This document shows positions 1 to 8,212 of a stretch of 12,614 nt of DNA, in pieces (the first letter of the stretch is position 1; every line of letters begins with the position of its first letter). A model generated the notes under the pieces. That model saw nothing but the letters and a program-made list of their open reading frames with translations, was not told where the DNA came from and searched no databases. Source of the stretch: Actinomycetes bacterium. Its GTDB lineage: Bacteria; Actinomycetota; Acidimicrobiia; Acidimicrobiales; Acidimicrobiaceae. The translations under genes were made by a program, and so were the position numbers. Location of the stretch: NCBI GenBank assembly GCA_021792075.1, contig JAJYVK010000014.1:1-12614 (forward strand), in the 5' to 3' direction.

Positions 1-246
1 GCGGCGCTCTGAGATTGGTACTGTATAACCTGAGTACGCTCATCTGGCAATGGGAATGAACCGTCTCGAATGCACAGACAGCACCTCAAAGCCCTTGGAC
101 CTGAGGAAGTCCGGTTAGCCCGGGAGATTGGATCAGAGGTCGGATCCGAGACAGACGAATGACCGGGACTCTCATAGGGACGAGGGCGATGCCTGAGTGT
201 CAAGGGGACCAGGGCGTTAGCTTGAGCGCTTCGCTATTAAGGAGAG
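1..246. other. Upstream region without a recognised gene
   Basis: No supported gene lies before the bicupin. All three forward frames from the left edge close within about 60 bases, so at most a few C-terminal codons of an upstream gene could be present. A 30-codon ORF (70-162) lacks a ribosome binding site. A 10-bp palindrome, TCGGATCCGA, occurs at 140-149. I see no convincing -35/-10 pair. The operon promoter may lie here or further upstream. Confidence 0.4.
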
Positions 247-1230
247 ATGATGGCCGACAGAGTATTTTTGAGGGGAATGACCTCCGCGACTTACACCTTG
301 AAGGAGTTCCGGGAGCAGCAGCTGAAGGCTCCACGGGTGCGAGGCGAAGATGTGGTCGTGACCGACATGTCCGTCGGCTACGGTGATATCGGAAAGGACA
401 CCCACAACTACTGGCGGGTCGCGCCAGGAGACGATCCGTTTTGGACTCAGACCCTTCAGGTGCACTTCGTAGAGCTCCCCCCGCACTCGTCGAACAACGG
501 CCACGGCCATCAGAATGAGGCGGCTTTCTACATTCTCAAAGGAAGAGGCTACGAGATTCACGACGATAAGCGCTACGATTGGTCGCAGGGTGACCTGGTA
601 TTCGTCCACACCGACTCGGTTCACCAGCACTTCAACCCGTACGACGAGACTGCTTTGGCGCTCGTGACAAAGGCCAAGAGTGCTTGGATGTATCTCGGTC
701 TCGTTCAGCAGGGGAGCAAGAGCCAGATCGACGAGCCGAGCCGTTTCGGGGAGCGGATCGAATGGGGGCAGATCTGGACCCCCGGAGTCCTAGAGCGCAA
801 AAAGGTCGTTCATGGAAGCGAGACCGCATGGCAGGACACCCCGCTCGGCCGGGTCAAGGTGCTATCGTCGCCTCAGAAGAGCGATCTTCGCAATTTCAGC
901 GTTGACGTCTTCGAACTCGAAATACCCGCCGGTGGCAGCTCCGGCAGGCGCTGGCAGATGGCAGACGAGATTCTCTATGTCATCTCGGGTTCCGGCTACT
1001 CGCTCCATTGGGAGGTCGGGGCGGACATTGCCGAGAAGTACTACGCCAGGGTCGCCAATGAGCCTACGAGACATGAGATCAAAGCCGGCGACACCCTCTA
1101 TGTACCGCAGAACACCGTTGCCCAGCACTTCTCCTCGGATGGCCAGCCTTTGCATCTTCTTTCCGCCCAGAACAGGCTTTTCAAGATGCTCGGATATGAC
1201 AACGTGGTTTATCTCGATGATCGTTCCTGA
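247..1230 (+). CDS. Bicupin protein, possible metal-dependent oxygenase or isomerase
   Basis: This 327-residue cytosolic protein has two cupin (double-stranded beta-helix) domains, as in gentisate 1,2-dioxygenase-like proteins; its substrate is unknown. In cupin 1 (about residues 68-150), motif 1 is GHGHQNE at 85-91, with H86, H88 and E91. Motif 2 runs from G115 to N130 with H126 and H128, so a metal site looks intact. In cupin 2 (about 215-312), motif 1 is RRWQMADE at 234-241, which keeps E241 but lacks the HxH pair; motif 2 keeps P287 and H294. Cupin 2 has therefore probably lost or changed its metal site. AAGGAG at 239-244 serves ATG 247 or, with better spacing, ATG 250; ATG 277 is a third option. 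It is the first gene of the run, 266 bases before HyuB, so it may be co-transcribed or separately controlled. The fold is secure; the reaction is not. Confidence 0.85.
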   Translation: MMADRVFLRGMTSATYTLKEFREQQLKAPRVRGEDVVVTDMSVGYGDIGKDTHNYWRVAPGDDPFWTQTLQVHFVELPPHSSNNGHGHQNEAAFYILKGRGYEIHDDKRYDWSQGDLVFVHTDSVHQHFNPYDETALALVTKAKSAWMYLGLVQQGSKSQIDEPSRFGERIEWGQIWTPGVLERKKVVHGSETAWQDTPLGRVKVLSSPQKSDLRNFSVDVFELEIPAGGSSGRRWQMADEILYVISGSGYSLHWEVGADIAEKYYARVANEPTRHEIKAGDTLYVPQNTVAQHFSSDGQPLHLLSAQNRLFKMLGYDNVVYLDDRS

Positions 1231-1283
1231 TCCAGCGGAGCTGAGAATTAAGGCTGGTGTCATTGAACTAGCGCGCTGTTTCT

Positions 1284-1300
1284 GAGAGACTTGTTCTCTC
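1284..1300. repeat. Inverted repeat GAGAGA-5 nt-TCTCTC
   Basis: Two perfect 6-base arms (1284-1289 and 1295-1300) flank a 5-base loop, in the gap between the bicupin and the first HyuB. It directly abuts the 17-bp palindrome at 1301-1317. No T-run follows, so it does not look like an intrinsic terminator. It could be part of a composite operator or a weak RNA hairpin. A 6-bp repeat alone is not strong evidence. Confidence 0.35.
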
Positions 1301-1317
1301 TCCGGGTGACACCCGGA
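1301..1317. promoter_or_regulatory. Perfect 17-bp palindrome, candidate operator
   Basis: TCCGGGTG-A-CACCCGGA consists of two perfect 8-base arms around one central base. It lies 71 bases after the bicupin stop and 180 bases before the HyuB start at 1497. The size and symmetry suit a dimeric repressor of the GntR, TetR or IclR type. No regulator gene is in the window, and I cannot place a confident promoter beside it. It could also fold as RNA, but a one-base loop would force several pairs open. The role is inferred from symmetry and position. Confidence 0.45.
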
Positions 1318-1480
1318 TTGACGGGACGTTGCTGACCCTTCCCATGCGCAGTCAAGCGAGCGTATCGGCGCTATCGCAGTGTCTGGCATTGCCGTTGGAT
1401 CGTGTCGGCGATCGATTTCCCAATGTGGGGATCAAAGCTGATTTCTTCGACCGTCCGGAGTTAGGACGTTTGGTTCATAC

Positions 1481-1487
1481 GAAAGGA
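1481..1487 (+). promoter_or_regulatory. Ribosome binding site fixing the first HyuB start
   Basis: GAAAGGA ends 9 bases before ATG 1497. The protein from this ATG opens with LDPITAQVI, the usual N-terminus of HyuB proteins. The frame stays open upstream to an ATG at 1329, but the extra 56 residues do not look like family sequence. The start is therefore placed at 1497. Confidence 0.75.
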
Positions 1488-1496
1488 TTTTGGGGC

Positions 1497-3203
1497 ATGC
1501 CCCTCGACCCAATAACAGCACAGGTGATACAGAATCGCCTCTCCGGAATCGTCCAGGAGATGCAGACTAATATATTCAGGACCGGCTATTCGACGATTGT
1601 CCGCGAGTCTCAGGATGCCAGCTGCATGATCCTGGATGCGAACGGCGACGTTGTCGGCGAGCATGTAATTCTGCCTCTCCACATAGCTGCCCTGCCAGAG
1701 GTGATCCGGGCAATCTACAAGGCATACGGTGACAGGATCTATCCCGGCGACGCTTTCATTACCAACCATCCATACATCTCCGGCGTTACGCACTCGATCG
1801 ACATGGCTGTTGCTGTGCCGGTCTTCGTGGGTGAGAAACTTGTGGCTTTCTGCACCAGCATCGCGCACAAGAGCGATCTGGGCGGGATGGTGCCTGGCAC
1901 GGGATCGGGGAACGCCCGAGAGCTGTTTCAGGAAGGAATCCAGTACCCGCCGGTCAAGTTCACAGACCGCGGACAGGTGATCCCTGAGGTCGAGGCGATC
2001 CTGAGGGCCAACAGCCGGACTCCGGATGTGATACTTGGGGACATACGCGGCCAGGTCGGCACTGCCCGCCTTGGCGAGGAGCGCCTATTGGACATGGTCT
2101 CGAGGTACGGTCTCGAGACGGTTCTCGAGACCTTTGCGGATCTTCAGGACAAGACTGAGAAGCGGGTGCGCAGAGTGGTCTCGGGATGGAAGGACGGGGT
2201 CTTCGAGGCGGAGGCCTGGGTGGACAACGATGGCATCCAGCTCGATCGTCCAATTCTTTACCACGTCCGGATCGAGAAGACCGGAGACCGGATCATGTTC
2301 GACTTTTCCGAGTCGGCGGATCAGACGCTGGGACCGCTGAATGTAAGGCCGCCGCTGGTCCGCGGCTGCTGCTACTACGCAATGGTCGCAATGATCGATC
2401 CCGAACTGCCGAACAACGGCGGACTCGCTCGTGTGGTGGAGACGAGATTTCGCAGGGGTTCCGTGCTCGATCCTCTCTTTCCCGCGCCAACCAACACCTA
2501 TATGGCCTCTGCCACGGCTGTCACCGAAGCTGTGCTCCAGGCGATGAATGGCTTGATACCAAAGAAGAAGGTCGCCGGAATGGGCGGTGTAGGAGGGATG
2601 GTAATTGGGGGCCAGCGGCACGACGGCTCGTCCTATGTTCAATACGAGCTAATCGGTGCCGCTTATGGTGCACGTTCCGGAAAGGATGGGGCCTCGGGGG
2701 TCAGTGTCCTACTGGACAACGCCAAGACCGCGCCAATCGAGGTGATAGAGACGGAGTTTCCGGCGCGCGTTCGCCGCTTCGAGCTGATAACCGACTCTGG
2801 AGGAGCAGGTGAGTACCGTGGCGGCCTGGCTGCCCGTCGCGAGTACGACATCCTCGCTCCAAAGGCTCAGCTGACTCTGCGGGGAGGCAAGCACACCCAG
2901 CCACCTTTTGGTACCGACGGCGGAAAGCCAGGCCGGCTCGGAGTCTGCATCATCAATCCGGGCCAGGAGAACGAGCAGTCTTTGCCGAGCCGATTTGGCG
3001 GCGTGGTGCTGCAGAAGGGGGATGTGCTTCTCCTTGAAAAAGCGGGAGGCGGAGGGCTTGGCCCACCCAAGGAGAGGAATTGGGACGCCCTGGTCGAAGA
3101 TGTTTTAGATGGCTACGTGAGCTTTGAGGCCGCGGTTTCCGATTATGGCGCCGACCCCGACCGCTTGAGAGAGATTCTTTTTGACTGGACCGGTGGAGAA
3201 TGA
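1497..3203 (+). CDS. hyuB: Hydantoinase B / oxoprolinase family protein (first copy)
   Basis: This 568-residue protein is the HyuB-type subunit (Hydantoinase_B family), which pairs with HyuA in ATP-dependent hydantoin, 5-oxoproline or lactam hydrolysis or in ketone carboxylation. The family equivalents include acetone carboxylase alpha. The N-terminus LDPITAQVI (3-11) is typical. D40, H99, D102 and H124 have the spacing of the Asp/His/Asp/His metal site known in acetone carboxylase and caprolactamase. Other landmarks are the DLGGMVPG loop (127-134), NSRTPD (172-177), GDIRGQVG (181-188), NVRPP (282-286) and a glycine-rich AGGGGLGPP near 516-524. The length is normal for the family. Its stop overlaps the HyuA start in ATGA (3200-3203), so the two are translationally coupled and very likely one enzyme. 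The gene symbol is a family label; the substrate is unknown. An extended start at 1329 is rejected. Confidence 0.92.
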   Translation: MPLDPITAQVIQNRLSGIVQEMQTNIFRTGYSTIVRESQDASCMILDANGDVVGEHVILPLHIAALPEVIRAIYKAYGDRIYPGDAFITNHPYISGVTHSIDMAVAVPVFVGEKLVAFCTSIAHKSDLGGMVPGTGSGNARELFQEGIQYPPVKFTDRGQVIPEVEAILRANSRTPDVILGDIRGQVGTARLGEERLLDMVSRYGLETVLETFADLQDKTEKRVRRVVSGWKDGVFEAEAWVDNDGIQLDRPILYHVRIEKTGDRIMFDFSESADQTLGPLNVRPPLVRGCCYYAMVAMIDPELPNNGGLARVVETRFRRGSVLDPLFPAPTNTYMASATAVTEAVLQAMNGLIPKKKVAGMGGVGGMVIGGQRHDGSSYVQYELIGAAYGARSGKDGASGVSVLLDNAKTAPIEVIETEFPARVRRFELITDSGGAGEYRGGLAARREYDILAPKAQLTLRGGKHTQPPFGTDGGKPGRLGVCIINPGQENEQSLPSRFGGVVLQKGDVLLLEKAGGGGLGPPKERNWDALVEDVLDGYVSFEAAVSDYGADPDRLREILFDWTGGE

Positions 3204-5287
3204 ATAACGAAACAGGAGTGCGGCGCCTGAGGGTGGGAGTGGACACCGGCGGCACATTCACTGACTTTGTCATCCTCGATGAAGAACGAGGAACTCTCGA
3301 TGTCTTCAAAGTTCCTTCGACCCGTCCAGACCAAGCAGACGGCATAATCGGCGGACTGGCGGAATTCTTGGCGAGTTCAGGTGACTCCGCTTCCGCGGTC
3401 ACATTCTTCTGTCACGGGACCACGGTCGGAACGAATGCGATACTAGAGGGGAACGGCGCCCGAACGGGACTGGTCGTCACAGAGGGTTTCCGCGGCGTAT
3501 ACGAGGTTGGCGAACAGGCACGCGGCGCGGGCAGCATCATATACGACCTCTTCTTCGACAAGCCTCCCCGGCTCGTCCCAGGACGCTTGACAGAGGAGGT
3601 GCGAGAGCGGGTGGGCTCAGCAGGCGAGGTGCTCCTAGACCTTGACGAAGAGAGTGTCCGCAAGGCTATTCGCCAGCTTGTTCGCCATGGTGTCGAGTCC
3701 GTGGCTGTCTGCTTCCTCTTCTCCTTTAAGCATCCCGAACACGAGGAGGAGGTCCGTCGCCTTTTCAAGGAGATCGCTCCAAATATGAACGTCTCCATCT
3801 CATCAGAGATCGCTCCCGAAATAAGGGAGTACTACCGGATGTCCACCACTGTGGTCAATGCATACCTGAACCCTCTTCTTGAACTTTACGTCAAGAGCCT
3901 GGACGACCGCTTGCGCCAGCTTGGCGTCGGCACTGACCAGCGCTACATCATCAGATCCAACGGGGGCGTGGCCTCCTTTGACACTGCCCGCGGCAGAAGC
4001 GTGCAGACGATTCTATCCGGCCCGGCCGCTGGCGTGGTGACCGCCCAGCACGTCGCTGAATCGACTGATCTGGCAAATCTGGTCACCTTCGATATGGGCG
4101 GGACTAGCACTGACGTGGCACTCGTCAAAGAGGGAGAGGCAGTTCGTCGCATGGGCGGCAAGGTACACAATCTCGACGTCTTGGTGCCGATGCTTGACAT
4201 CCATACGGTTGCGGCGGGGGGCGGAACGATAGCTTGGGTGGATGAGATGGGCGCGCTTCAAGTAGGACCGCGCAGCGCAGGATCCGATCCCGGCCCGGCT
4301 TGCTACGGGAAAGGCGGCACGGAGCCAACGGTCACCGATGCAAACGTGGTGCTCGGCGTGCTCAGTGTGGCGCAGCCGTTGGCTGGTGGTGCTCTAGAGC
4401 TTGATCGCCAGGCAGCGGAGAGGGTCATTTCGGAAAGGATTGCCAAGCCTCTGGGACTGTCCGTCACCGCCGCCGCCCGAGGAATCGTGGAGATCGTGAA
4501 CGTCAAGATGCAAGAGGCAATAAAGGTGGTCTCCTCTAATCGCGGATACGATCTTCGGGACTTCTATCTTTTCGCCTTTGGTGGCGCAGGGCCGCTGCAT
4601 GCATCGCAGATCGCCGAGGAGATGGGGATGAAAGGGGTCGTGATTCCCCCCTATCCCGGGGTGACGAGCGCTCTAGGTCTCCTGCTTTCAGATGTGCGCC
4701 ACGACTACGTCTTCGCCGACCTCAAGGATCTGGATGAGGTGAAGCCAAGCTACGTCGCCTCGGTCCTTTCCAAGCTCCGAGGCGATGGAATGCGCCAGCT
4801 CGAGGAGGAGGGCTTCGCTCCCAATCGCTGCCATTTTGTCTGGGGAGTGGACCTGCGCTACATAGGGCAGGGCTACCAGCTGACGGTGCCGCTGCCCGAC
4901 ATTCCGAAGGCTATTGAAGATCTCCATCAGCTGCGCCGACGCTTTGACGAGGCGCATCTCCAGTTGACAGGCCATTTCGCTCCTGAGGAGCGGGTCGAGG
5001 TTGTCAACTACAGGGTGACCGCGATTGCCTCGGTTCCGCGCGCTCCGCTGGCGGTCCCTCTTCCAGAAGATGCAAGCCTTGAGTTGGCCCATGTCGGGGA
5101 TACCGAGGTGTTCTTCCAGGATGCGATGGAAAAGGTGCCCATGTATCAGCGAAGCCGCCTGGCCGCGGGAATGGAGGTGGCGGGACCTGCGATAATCATA
5201 CAGAACGACTCGACCACAGTTCTCGGCCCGGGTCAGGCCGGAGTTGTGGACGGTTGGGGCTATCTTCGCGTCGAATCGCGGCGCTAA
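3200..5287 (+). CDS. hyuA: Hydantoinase A / oxoprolinase family protein (first copy)
   Basis: This 695-residue protein is the ATP-binding HyuA subunit, expected to phosphorylate a carbonyl of the substrate in complex with the preceding HyuB. The N-terminal domain has the phosphate loop DTGGTFTD (15-22) and HGTTVGTNAILE (72-83). The central domain has SGPAAG (273-278), the second phosphate loop DMGGTSTD (298-305), DIHTVAAGGGT (333-343), GPRSAGSDPGPACYG (356-370) and TVTDANV (377-383). FGGAGPLHA (460-468) follows, then a C-terminal domain ending with GPAIIIQNDSTTV. The length is typical. The start overlaps the HyuB stop by 4 bases. The GGTGGAG before it sits close to the ATG, so translation probably relies on coupling; GTG 3218 is a weak alternative. 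All family motifs are intact. Substrate and reaction type (hydrolysis or carboxylation) cannot be read from the sequence. Confidence 0.93.
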   Translation: MNNETGVRRLRVGVDTGGTFTDFVILDEERGTLDVFKVPSTRPDQADGIIGGLAEFLASSGDSASAVTFFCHGTTVGTNAILEGNGARTGLVVTEGFRGVYEVGEQARGAGSIIYDLFFDKPPRLVPGRLTEEVRERVGSAGEVLLDLDEESVRKAIRQLVRHGVESVAVCFLFSFKHPEHEEEVRRLFKEIAPNMNVSISSEIAPEIREYYRMSTTVVNAYLNPLLELYVKSLDDRLRQLGVGTDQRYIIRSNGGVASFDTARGRSVQTILSGPAAGVVTAQHVAESTDLANLVTFDMGGTSTDVALVKEGEAVRRMGGKVHNLDVLVPMLDIHTVAAGGGTIAWVDEMGALQVGPRSAGSDPGPACYGKGGTEPTVTDANVVLGVLSVAQPLAGGALELDRQAAERVISERIAKPLGLSVTAAARGIVEIVNVKMQEAIKVVSSNRGYDLRDFYLFAFGGAGPLHASQIAEEMGMKGVVIPPYPGVTSALGLLLSDVRHDYVFADLKDLDEVKPSYVASVLSKLRGDGMRQLEEEGFAPNRCHFVWGVDLRYIGQGYQLTVPLPDIPKAIEDLHQLRRRFDEAHLQLTGHFAPEERVEVVNYRVTAIASVPRAPLAVPLPEDASLELAHVGDTEVFFQDAMEKVPMYQRSRLAAGMEVAGPAIIIQNDSTTVLGPGQAGVVDGWGYLRVESRR

Positions 5288-5328
5288 TCCGGTTGTAAAG
5301 GCATACTTAGAGCAAGAGGGGGCATGGC

Positions 5329-6084
5329 ATGAGGTTGGCTGGTCGGGTGGCTATTGTAACCGGAGGCGGCAAGGGGATTGGGGCGGAGTATTCAGCGGGC
5401 CTGGCGGCGGAGGGCGCCAAGGTCGTGGTCGCAGACATCGACGCCAATGGCGCGAAAGAGGTCGCGAGCAAAATTCGCTCAGATTCAGGTGAAGCGATCG
5501 CCGTCAGCGTAGACATCTCAGATCCCCATAGCACCGACGAGATGGCCAAAGCCGCACTCTCGTCGTTTGGAAGGATCGACATCCTCGTGAACAACGCCTC
5601 CCTGATGAGCGCACTGCCGAGGAGGTCCTGGTACGAGATTCCCGTGGATGAGTGGGACCAGGTGATGGCGGTGAACCTCCGAGGAATGTTTCTCTGCTGC
5701 CTGGCGGTGTATCCTTCGATGAAGGAGCAAGGGAGCGGAAAGATAATCAACATCTCCTCTGGGAGAATTCTGGATGGACTTCCTAATCGGCTTCACTACA
5801 CTACTTCCAAGGCTGGAGTTGTCGGATTCACCCGCGCCTTGGCGAGAGAGGTCGGTGATGACAACATCTGTGTGAACGCCATCTCGCCGGGCTTCACCCA
5901 GAGCGAGACCCAGGTAAAAACGAGCAGCGCTCAGTATATGAAGGCTCATATAGACCGCCGCTGCTTCAAGAGGGAGCAGTATCCAGCTGATCTAGTGGGA
6001 ACGGTGATCTTTCTGTCGTCGCCGGAGAGCGACTTTATGACCGGTCAGCTTCTCAATGTCGACGGCGGTTACTCGATGCATTAG
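5329..6084 (+). CDS. Short-chain dehydrogenase/reductase (SDR)
   Basis: This 251-residue classical SDR is expected to interconvert an alcohol and a ketone with a nicotinamide cofactor in the cytosol. The Rossmann motif is TGGGKGIG (11-18). D36, at the end of strand beta-2, favours NAD(H) over NADP(H). NNA at 88-90 is followed by Ser where Gly is usual. The catalytic set is N116, a serine in the ISS motif (S143/S144), Y157 and K161 (YTTSK). SPGF (186-189) and the C-terminal VDGGYSM are typical. GAGGGGG (5316-5322) lies 6 bases before ATG 5329. The gene sits 41 bases after the first HyuA and 50 bases before the second, between two HyuA-HyuB pairs. It probably makes or consumes a carbonyl compound of that pathway. 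The family assignment is firm; the substrate is unknown. Confidence 0.93.
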   Translation: MRLAGRVAIVTGGGKGIGAEYSAGLAAEGAKVVVADIDANGAKEVASKIRSDSGEAIAVSVDISDPHSTDEMAKAALSSFGRIDILVNNASLMSALPRRSWYEIPVDEWDQVMAVNLRGMFLCCLAVYPSMKEQGSGKIINISSGRILDGLPNRLHYTTSKAGVVGFTRALAREVGDDNICVNAISPGFTQSETQVKTSSAQYMKAHIDRRCFKREQYPADLVGTVIFLSSPESDFMTGQLLNVDGGYSMH

Positions 6085-6134
6085 TTGTAGGGATCTAAAT
6101 ATTTTTTGGAAAGTTCATCTTAGGGGGACGGGGA
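6085..6134 (+). other. AT-rich spacer between SDR and second HyuA
   Basis: The middle of this 50-base gap (6094-6107) is AT-rich and has a run of six T, unlike the surrounding coding DNA. No stem precedes the T-run, so it is not a standard terminator. No well-spaced -35/-10 pair is visible. AGGGGG at 6122-6127, 7 bases before ATG 6135, is the ribosome binding site of the next gene. An internal promoter here is possible but not shown. Confidence 0.3.
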
Positions 6135-8207
6135 ATGAGCTGGCTTGTGGGGATCGATACTGGCGGAACCTTTACCGATTTGGCTGCCGCTGATACCGAG
6201 ACAGGAACGATATACACGCTCAAGGTGCCTTCGGTGCCGGAGAATCCTGCGCTTGCAGTCATGGCGGCAGTGAGCCAGCTGGTCGAAGAGTACCCGGTGG
6301 CATGGTCGGATATACACTTTCTAGCTCACGGTACAACCGTTGCCACGAATGCGATCCTCGAGGGCAAGGGAGCCAGCGCAGGCCTTTTGGTCAACCGCGG
6401 GCTCCGGGCTATCTACCCGATGAGGGCTGGAAACCATCCTGCAGGTCCGGATCTGATCGATCCCTACTACACCAAGCCGCCCGAGCTGATCAGTCCCGCG
6501 CTGACCCGGGAGGTGAGAGGACGAATCGGTTTCGACGGCGGCGAGGTCGAGCCTCTGGACGAGGGCGACGTGCGCAAGGCGGCGGCTGAGCTGAGAGGCA
6601 AGGGGGTGGAGTCAATTGCGGTCTGCTACCTCTTCTCCTTTACGAACTCCCGGCACGAAGAGAGAACCAAAGAGCTGATACACGAGGTATTTCCAGAGTG
6701 CAGGGTGTCGCTGTCAAGCGAGGTCTTGCCAGTCATACGGGAGTATCCGCGCCTTTCCACCACCGTCCTCGATGCATCCGTGGGACCGGTGGTTTCGCGC
6801 TACTTCGAGGATCTCAGCGGCCGCCTGGGCAAGGCGGGTATCAATACGCAGCGCTTCTACATCATGCAGTCGAGCGGTGGGCTGAAAAGGATGTCCCTTG
6901 CGGTGCGTTACCCGAATGAAACCCTTCTCTCCGGCCCGGCCGCGGGGGTGGTTTTCAGCCAAAAGCTGAGCGAGCAGAGTGGCTGCCCCAATCTTCTCAC
7001 CTTCGACATGGGGGGAACCAGCGCCGATATGAGCGTGCTGGCCGGAGGGGCGGTCGACGAGACGCGTGAGGGCGCGATCGCCGGCCAAGACCTTGGAACC
7101 CCGATGATTCAGATTCGTACCATTGGCTCAGGTGGCGGAAGCCTGGCCTGGGTCGGCAAGGATGGCCTTCTCAAAGTGGGGCCGCAGTCGGCAGGTGCAG
7201 TCCCTGGTCCCGCCTGCTATGGAAGGGGCGGGATGGAGCCGACCGTCACCGATGCAAACGTGCGGCTCGGTTACCTGAGCGTTGACAACTTTCTGGGTGG
7301 ACGGATGGCGGGAAATGCCCAGCTTGCTCAACAGGCACTCGCCAGGGTCGGCGAAACCCTTGGCATCGATGACGCCGCATTGGCGCGCGGCATCTTGAAG
7401 ATAGTCGACACCCAGATGGCCGTCGGACTGCGGATGGCACTGATGGAGCGGGGCGCCGATCCCAGGGAGTTCGTTTTGGCCGCCTTTGGCGGCTCCGGCC
7501 CGGTCCATGCGGTCAGGCTCGCCCGCGAACTTGGCATAAGCCGGGTTCTCATACCGAGATTCCCAGGGATCGCATGTTCAATGGGGCTGTTGAACACGGT
7601 AGTCAAATACGTCTATCTTCAGAGCTTTCTTGCCCGCTTTCATCAGGTCGATCCGTCGGCGATCGAACGCGGCTTTGCCGACCTTCGTGACAGGGCTCTC
7701 AAAGATCGCGAGGTGGAAGGTTTGGACGACGACTCCTCGGAGATCATCCACCAGCTCGATATCCGCTATCCCCGGCAGGGCTATGAACTCTCAGTCACTC
7801 TTGAACACAAAGAGGGTCGTCCCGTGGTCAGTCTCGATACCATTAGGGAGCAGTTTCACCGCCAGCATCACAGCTACTACGGCATCTCCGCCCCTGATGA
7901 GGAGCCTGAGGTGGTGAATCTAAGGCTTGTCATGCACGGCCGGATCCCGCAAATGAGCTGGTCTGCACCTGAGATCGTCGAGGCGGACCCGCTCAAGGGC
8001 TTTCGCTCGTGTTGGTTCGACTCAGCCAGCGACTTCGTTTCCACCCCAGTCTACGACAGGGTTCGTCTGGCGCCCGGTACCGAGATGGAGGGGCCAGCGA
8101 TCATCGAGCAGACCGACTCGGCCACGGTAATAGAGCCCGGGATGCGATTTGTCATCGACCCGGTCGGAAATCTAGTCATTCATCTGCCAGAGAAGAAGGA
8201 GGGCTAA
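6135..8207 (+). CDS. hyuA: Hydantoinase A / oxoprolinase family protein (second copy)
   Basis: This 690-residue HyuA-type ATP-binding subunit is a diverged paralogue of the one at 3200-5287 and is expected to work with the HyuB that follows. Motifs in order are DTGGTFTD (8-15), HGTTVATNAILE (65-76), SGPAAG (266-271), DMGGTSAD (291-298), a glycine loop GSGGGS (331-336), GPQSAGAVPGPACYGRGG (349-366), TVTDANV (370-376) and FGGSGPVHA (451-459). The C-terminal part includes GPAIIEQTDSATV near 653-665. Where the first copy has DIHT before the glycine loop, this one has QIRT (326-329), which may mark a different substrate or partner. Length and both phosphate loops are normal, so it is probably active. 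AGGGGG precedes ATG 6135. Only 5 bases separate its stop from the next start, so the pair is surely co-translated. The substrate is unknown. Confidence 0.92.
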   Translation: MSWLVGIDTGGTFTDLAAADTETGTIYTLKVPSVPENPALAVMAAVSQLVEEYPVAWSDIHFLAHGTTVATNAILEGKGASAGLLVNRGLRAIYPMRAGNHPAGPDLIDPYYTKPPELISPALTREVRGRIGFDGGEVEPLDEGDVRKAAAELRGKGVESIAVCYLFSFTNSRHEERTKELIHEVFPECRVSLSSEVLPVIREYPRLSTTVLDASVGPVVSRYFEDLSGRLGKAGINTQRFYIMQSSGGLKRMSLAVRYPNETLLSGPAAGVVFSQKLSEQSGCPNLLTFDMGGTSADMSVLAGGAVDETREGAIAGQDLGTPMIQIRTIGSGGGSLAWVGKDGLLKVGPQSAGAVPGPACYGRGGMEPTVTDANVRLGYLSVDNFLGGRMAGNAQLAQQALARVGETLGIDDAALARGILKIVDTQMAVGLRMALMERGADPREFVLAAFGGSGPVHAVRLARELGISRVLIPRFPGIACSMGLLNTVVKYVYLQSFLARFHQVDPSAIERGFADLRDRALKDREVEGLDDDSSEIIHQLDIRYPRQGYELSVTLEHKEGRPVVSLDTIREQFHRQHHSYYGISAPDEEPEVVNLRLVMHGRIPQMSWSAPEIVEADPLKGFRSCWFDSASDFVSTPVYDRVRLAPGTEMEGPAIIEQTDSATVIEPGMRFVIDPVGNLVIHLPEKKEG
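8196..8203 (+). promoter_or_regulatory. Ribosome binding site fixing the second HyuB start
   Basis: AAGGAGGG overlaps the last codons of the second HyuA and ends 9 bases before ATG 8213. The protein from that ATG begins DPITLEVL, the conserved HyuB N-terminus. An in-frame upstream ATG at 8009 would add 68 unrelated residues inside the HyuA gene and is rejected. Confidence 0.85.
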
Positions 8208-8212
8208 CCAAG

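Noticed and set aside
70..162. 30-codon ORF upstream of the bicupin
   Set aside because: Its composition looks protein-like in the middle, but there is no ribosome binding site before the ATG, and the frame has stops just upstream, so neither a small gene nor an upstream gene tail is supported.
217..630. 137-codon - strand ORF opposite the bicupin
   Set aside because: It is a shadow of a strongly supported + strand gene, with no family features.
1329..1496. N-terminal extension of the first HyuB to ATG 1329
   Set aside because: The 56 extra residues have no family character, and GAAAGGA at 1481-1487 with the LDPIT start at 1497 explains translation better.
6096..6110. T-run after the SDR as an intrinsic terminator
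   Set aside because: No GC-rich stem precedes the T-run, and the next gene begins within 30 bases.
8009..8212. N-terminal extension of the second HyuB to ATG 8009
   Set aside because: It runs inside the upstream HyuA gene in another frame, and AAGGAGGG plus DPITLEVL mark ATG 8213 as the start.
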